The position numbers and the translations under genes were made by a program. From the NCBI GenBank assembly GCA_013696425.1, contig JACCYP010000235.1:1-14919 (forward strand): a DNA stretch of 14,919 nt. The letters run 5' to 3'. Shown here one piece after another: positions 12,707-14,919 of the stretch; position 1 is the stretch's first letter, and each line of letters begins with the position of its first letter. The notes below the pieces were generated by a model that made no database searches, was not told the origin of the DNA, and was given only the letters and a program-made list of their open reading frames with translations. Source of the DNA: Thermoleophilaceae bacterium (GTDB lineage: Bacteria; Actinomycetota; Thermoleophilia; Solirubrobacterales; Thermoleophilaceae).

Positions 12707-13807
12707 CTAGCTCGTCTCGATACGGGCGGTGGCGAGGCGCTGTAGCTCGGGCGCGTCGGCGGCCGCGATCACCGTGAGCGTTCCCGCCTCCTCGGTGTTC
12801 CGCCCGGCGCCGAACACGCGCCTGGCCGAGGCGGCCGGGAGGGCGTCCAGGGAGTCGACCACCACCACGGCGTGCTTGCCGTTCTCGGTGACGCGCTTGG
12901 CCAGCTCGACGGCCACCTCTGCCGCCTGGGCCTGCTCGTCGCCGGCGCGGTCGAAGCTCCCGCCCGCGAGCGGCACGTTCTCGAAGGCGCGACGCCATTC
13001 GGTGACCTCCTCCGGCAGCGCGCCCGCGAGCACGATCGTGAGTGACTCGCTGCGCAGCGCATCGGCCAGCTCACGCAGCAGCTTCGAGGCTCCGGGACCG
13101 CTGATCGCGACCCGCGCGCCCTTGCTGATGGGATCGCCCGTGGAGGGCTTTGTCAGCTCCTCCGTGGGCCACACGGCGGTGAGCGACTGGAAGCTCGGCC
13201 GTTCGACCGGCGGCTCGGCGGGACCGCCGTTCACACTCTCCACGCGCACGAGCGAGGGGTAGCGCTCCGAGCGCCGCGGCGGGCGCACCGGGCCCTCGAT
13301 CGAGTCCCCGGCGCGCAGCTCACAGCGACGGATCTGGGCGGGTGACACGTACACGTCCTCCTTGCCGTGGGCGAAGGGGTCGGCGCGCAGGAATCCGCTG
13401 CCGTTCGGCAGCACGTCGAGCGTTCCGCCGCGGAAGTCGTCCTCGCCCTCCTCTTCGTCCTCGTCGCCAAAGTCGTCCTCTTCCTCTACGTCCTCGACCT
13501 CCTCGGCGCGGGCACGGCCACGACCGCGGCCACCGCGGCCACGGCCACGACCACCGCGGGAGCGCTTGGGCTTTTCTTCTTCCTCCTCGTCCTCGTCCGG
13601 CTGGAGGTCGGCAGCCTCTTCGCCGAGCTCTTCGGCGGCGTCGGCGTCTTCGACGGCGGAGTTGGAATCGCCGGACTCGCCCAGGAGCGCCTTGATCAGC
13701 TGCTCCTTGCGCAGACGGCGGTAGCTCTCGAGGCCCAGCTCGGAAGCGAGGGCGTGGAGGTCGGACAGGCTCGAGGCTTCGAGCTCGGACTTCTTCAGGA
13801 CTGACAC
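12707..13807 (-). CDS. Rho-derived RNA-binding protein with degenerate ATPase domain
   Basis: 366 residues. Residues 1-45 (LSDLHALASELGLESYRRLR) are the Rho N-terminal helix bundle. Residues 50-126 are an acidic and RGRGRGG-type insert as in actinobacterial Rho. Residues 127-196 are the Rho RNA-binding cold-shock domain (LDVLPNGSGFLRADPFAHG, DVYVSPAQIRRCELRAGDSIEG). After that Rho homology continues (EEVTEWRR, FDRAGDEQAQAAEVAVELAKR, VVVVDSLDAL, RRVFGAGRNTEEAGTLTVIA). However, the Walker A site reads GPGASKL instead of the normal P-loop, the Q-loop stretch after Walker B is deleted, and the protein ends before the R-loop region. It should bind RNA but not translocate. The GTG at 13807 has GAGGAG 9 nt upstream. 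An in-frame ATG at 13888 exists but would read through two hairpins. It may modulate true Rho; that is inference. Confidence 0.85.
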   Translation of the reverse strand: MSVLKKSELEASSLSDLHALASELGLESYRRLRKEQLIKALLGESGDSNSAVEDADAAEELGEEAADLQPDEDEEEEEKPKRSRGGRGRGRGGRGRGRARAEEVEDVEEEDDFGDEDEEEGEDDFRGGTLDVLPNGSGFLRADPFAHGKEDVYVSPAQIRRCELRAGDSIEGPVRPPRRSERYPSLVRVESVNGGPAEPPVERPSFQSLTAVWPTEELTKPSTGDPISKGARVAISGPGASKLLRELADALRSESLTIVLAGALPEEVTEWRRAFENVPLAGGSFDRAGDEQAQAAEVAVELAKRVTENGKHAVVVVDSLDALPAASARRVFGAGRNTEEAGTLTVIAAADAPELQRLATARIETS

Positions 13808-13919
13808 TTTGTGGTGCTCCTCATTGCGGGGATGTACCCGGCGCGGTCGCGCCGGCGGAATGCAACATCGGCGGCTGGATGCCGCCATGGCTTACAGAAC
13901 GCGGGGCAGGATGCCCCGC
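13808..13919 (-). promoter_or_regulatory. Structured 5' leader of the Rho-like gene (three hairpins)
   Basis: From the predicted start near 13918-13919 to the GTG there are about 112 nt with three perfect stems: 13900-13920 (8 bp, 5-nt loop) at the very 5' end, 13870-13886 (6 bp, 5-nt loop) and 13838-13855 (8-bp arms). The first two loops read AUCCU and AUCCA in the transcript, both closed as GGC-loop-GCC or an equivalent. rho mRNAs commonly have leaders used for autoregulation; such a role here is inference. Confidence 0.5.
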
Positions 13920-13923
13920 GGAA

Positions 13924-14094
13924 CTAATCTAGCGGGCTATGGGCTGCGCGCGGTCCGCCACAAGTCCCGGCAGCCGGCGGGCGGCGGTGACGGCGTGGGA
14001 TGCCGTCGTCGGAGAGCGCGCGGGTGGCCGCCAGGCCCTCGGGCGAGAACGGCACCTTCACCACCACGGTGCTCGTGTCGATGAAGATCTTCAC
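13924..14094 (-). pseudogene. Collapsed fructose-6-phosphate aldolase/transaldolase (TalC/FSA-type) remnant
   Basis: From GTG 14094 the frame reads MKIFIDT, the canonical N-terminus of small transaldolases, then jumps straight to VVVKVPFSPEGLAATRALSD, which in intact proteins lies some 75-80 residues later and carries the Schiff-base Lys region. The part between is missing. After DDGI the family match ends. From about 13998 a frame shifted by one base has coding-like GC and ends LPGLVADRAQPIAR-TAG at 13929, possibly the tail of another gene. The open frame itself ends at 13924, giving 56 residues against about 215 in the family. It is surely inactive as an aldolase. It is preceded by an intact copy of the leader-peptide cassette. 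The family identification is firm; how the collapse arose is unknown. Confidence 0.7.
13926..13931 (-). promoter_or_regulatory. -10-like element for the Rho-like gene
   Basis: Minus-strand TAGATT. Its TAG is also the stop of a GC-rich frame tail ending LPGLVADRAQPIAR, the end of whatever gene lay upstream. Transcription would start at the foot of the first leader hairpin. Confidence 0.45.
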
Positions 14095-14129
14095 TGCTAC
14101 CGCTTCGCGGGGACCAGCATCGTAGACAT
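14092..14129 (-). repeat. 38-bp direct repeat, copy 2 (leader-peptide cassette)
   Basis: Second copy of the block at 3269-3306, same orientation, two differences, about 10.8 kb apart. Here it joins the leader ATG to the GTG of the transaldolase remnant. Confidence 0.9.
14097..14129 (-). CDS. Leader peptide MSTMLVPAKR, copy 2
   Basis: Ten codons, ATG to TAG, then CA and the GTG of the transaldolase remnant. TAGCGT lies 7 nt before the ATG, as in copy 1 in spacing. That the downstream GTG begins with the family-typical MKIFIDT shows the leader really does end right at a true start codon. It lies in the same frame as the 3' tail of the CAP gene as present, but that tail is probably out of frame (see the CAP gene), so the leader is likely independent. 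Confidence 0.6.
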   Translation of the reverse strand: MSTMLVPAKR

Positions 14130-14714
14130 GAGTCCGACGCTAACGGTTGGTGTAGACGCGACCCTTGTACGGGCAGCCGCGCGCCGGCGACTCGGAGCCG
14201 ACGGGGTGTTGGCGCTCGAGGCGCGGCCGAACACCTGGGTCCAGAGCGGCGAGCGCCCGACCGCAGTGCCGCCGCCGATGTCGAGCGCGTCCGGGCTGAG
14301 GATGTTGGTGCAGTGGCCCTGGCTCGCCATCCAGCCGCCCATGACGCCGCCGGCGGTGCGCAGCCCAAGGAAGATGTTCTCGCCCCAGAAGCTCGCGCGA
14401 TAGCTGGCGGCGGCGATCCGGTCGCCCGGATCCCTGCCGCTCGGGCTGTCGTGGTCGAAGTACCTGCGCGTGGCCATGTCCTTTGAGTGCCCGCGCGCCG
14501 CGCGGCCGAGCTTCGCGTCGCGCTTGAGGGCATTGAGTCCCCGGCTCGTGCGCTCCTCGTTCACGAGACGGGCCACCGCGGCCTCGACCTTCGCGATGCT
14601 CGACTTCGACGCCGAGAGGTCGAAGTTCGCGCACTCGGTGGCGATCGCTCCGGCTTCGGCGGGAAGTGCAAACAGAGCCGTTACGGCGGCGATGAATGCG
14701 AGCGACCGACGCAC
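14097..14714 (-). CDS. Secreted CAP/SCP-domain protein (3' end probably frameshifted)
   Basis: 205 residues in the frame as present. A signal peptide (MRRSLAFIAAVTALFALPAEAGA) is followed by a CAP domain: VNEERTSRGLNAL, GHSKDM with His76, GENI with Glu112, SQGHCTNIL with His134 and WTQVFG (158-163). These are the SCP/PR-1 signature residues; bacterial members are exported proteins of mostly unknown role. After WTQVFGRASSANT the third-position GC falls sharply. From a CCCC run (about 14203-14206) a one-base shift gives a GC-rich tail ending GCPYKGRVYTNR and a TAG at 14140, which is the more likely natural end. The GTG at 14714 has TAGATT 6 nt upstream and starts 10 nt after folP, so it may be transcribed both with folP and alone. 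Confidence 0.8.
   Translation of the reverse strand: MRRSLAFIAAVTALFALPAEAGAIATECANFDLSASKSSIAKVEAAVARLVNEERTSRGLNALKRDAKLGRAARGHSKDMATRRYFDHDSPSGRDPGDRIAAASYRASFWGENIFLGLRTAGGVMGGWMASQGHCTNILSPDALDIGGGTAVGRSPLWTQVFGRASSANTPSAPSRRRAAARTRVASTPTVSVGLMSTMLVPAKR
14137..14142 (-). promoter_or_regulatory. -10-like element before leader copy 2
   Basis: Minus-strand TAGCGT, 7 nt before the leader ATG at 14129. Its TAG would be the CAP gene's stop if that gene's frame were restored by one base. Confidence 0.45.
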
Positions 14715-14720
14715 GCTTCC

Positions 14721-14726
14721 AATCTA
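14721..14726 (-). promoter_or_regulatory. -10-like element before the CAP gene
   Basis: Minus-strand TAGATT, 6 nt before the GTG at 14714. Its TAG is the stop codon of folP. Confidence 0.45.
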
Positions 14727-14919
14727 GCCCAGGTTTTTCGATTCGCAGCGGAGACTTTCGGCGAGCGCGGCATCGGGCGCGTCGGCGTCCCCGTGCAGCA
14801 CGGCGCGCACCGCGAGGTAGTCGCGAACGGCCTGTACGTCGTGCACGCGCAGGATCGAGGCGCCCGCGCCGACGCCGGCGCCGATCGCGGCCAGCGTGCC
14901 CGCCAGCCGCTCGCGCGGA
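14724..14919 (-). CDS. folP: Dihydropteroate synthase, C-terminal part (partial)
   Basis: The last 65 codons of a gene that enters from the right. It reads RERLAGTLAAIGAGVGAGAS then ILRVHDVQAVRDYLAVRAVL, which is the C-terminal TIM-barrel end of dihydropteroate synthase: the G-T-x-A-A pattern and the R-V-H-D-V motif that binds the pterin diphosphate end. A short tail ends in SKNLG-TAG. The enzyme joins p-aminobenzoate to the pterin in folate synthesis and is the sulfonamide target. Only the C-terminal motifs can be seen, but RVHDV is very specific. Confidence 0.88.
   Translation of the reverse strand, partial: PRERLAGTLAAIGAGVGAGASILRVHDVQAVRDYLAVRAVLHGDADAPDAALAESLRCESKNLG

Noticed and set aside
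13367..13804. Plus-strand hydrophobic frame (LVLVRLEVGSLF-like) as a membrane protein
   Set aside because: It is the complement of the Glu/Asp-rich insert of the Rho-like gene, which reads as Leu/Val/Phe on the other strand.
13870..13919. CsrA/RsmA sites (GGA in hairpin loops on the plus strand)
   Set aside because: The GGA-bearing strand has no promoter or gene here; the transcribed strand carries AUCC in the loops.
3269..14129. The 38-bp direct repeats as att sites or ends of a 10.8-kb mobile element
   Set aside because: There is no integrase or transposase between them, rpiA and other core genes lie inside, and the repeat edges coincide with start codons rather than with a composition change.
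1..14919. CRISPR arrays, tRNA, rRNA, insertion sequences
   Set aside because: No spaced short repeats, no cloverleaf or rRNA-like segment and no transposase was seen on either strand.

Overview
The window is very GC-rich, with GC-biased third codon positions, many GTG/TTG starts and leaderless-looking promoters. It carries a Flp/Tad pilus locus, a Rho-family protein with an Arg/Gly/acidic insert, and CAP-domain and VOC-type genes. This suggests a high-GC actinobacterium, most likely of the Thermoleophilia (Solirubrobacter/Conexibacter-like). That placement is inference from gene content and composition; no rRNA is present.

Layout. 1-1294 (minus): start of a TadB-like gene after the pilus ATPase TadA/CpaF. 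1321-3693: an alpha/beta hydrolase (+), a saccharopine-dehydrogenase-like oxidoreductase (-), and a small coiled-coil protein (+). 3690-4114 (-): fragments of a VOC dioxygenase and an acyl-CoA thioesterase fused at a deletion-like junction. 3958-5804 (-): a MarR regulator and MFS exporter operon. 5823-8753 (-): a signalling operon of receiver-GGDEF-EAL protein, soluble histidine kinase and single-domain receiver. 8780-10149 (+): a membrane-anchored hypothetical and ribose-5-phosphate isomerase A. 10211-12104 (-): an OmpR-type regulator, a very small histidine kinase and a CpaB-like pilus protein, joined by GTGA overlaps. 12242-12706 (+): an unknown protein. 12707-13807 (-): a Rho-derived protein that has lost the ATPase loops, behind a structured leader. 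13924-14919 (-): a collapsed transaldolase remnant, a secreted CAP-domain protein and the 3' end of folP.

Most striking signal. A 38-bp block occurs twice (3269-3306 and 14092-14129), in the same orientation. Each copy runs exactly from an ATG to the GTG start of a different gene. It encodes the same decapeptide, MSTMLVPAKR, then a TAG stop, CA and the GTG. Each copy has a -10-like hexamer 7 nt before its ATG. I read this as a leaderless leader-peptide cassette with translation passing on to the next gene by reinitiation.

Promoter style. TANNNT hexamers lie 7 nt upstream of the start codon at seven places (six gene or cassette starts on clear open frames plus the truncated thioesterase). Two divergent gene pairs use back-to-back -10 elements that share the same TA step. 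In several places the upstream gene's TAG stop is the first half of the next gene's -10.

Damage. The MFS and CAP genes each change coding frame near their 3' end at a homopolymer. The thioesterase/VOC and transaldolase loci look like deletion scars. Either the lineage is losing genes here or the assembly contains errors; reads would decide.
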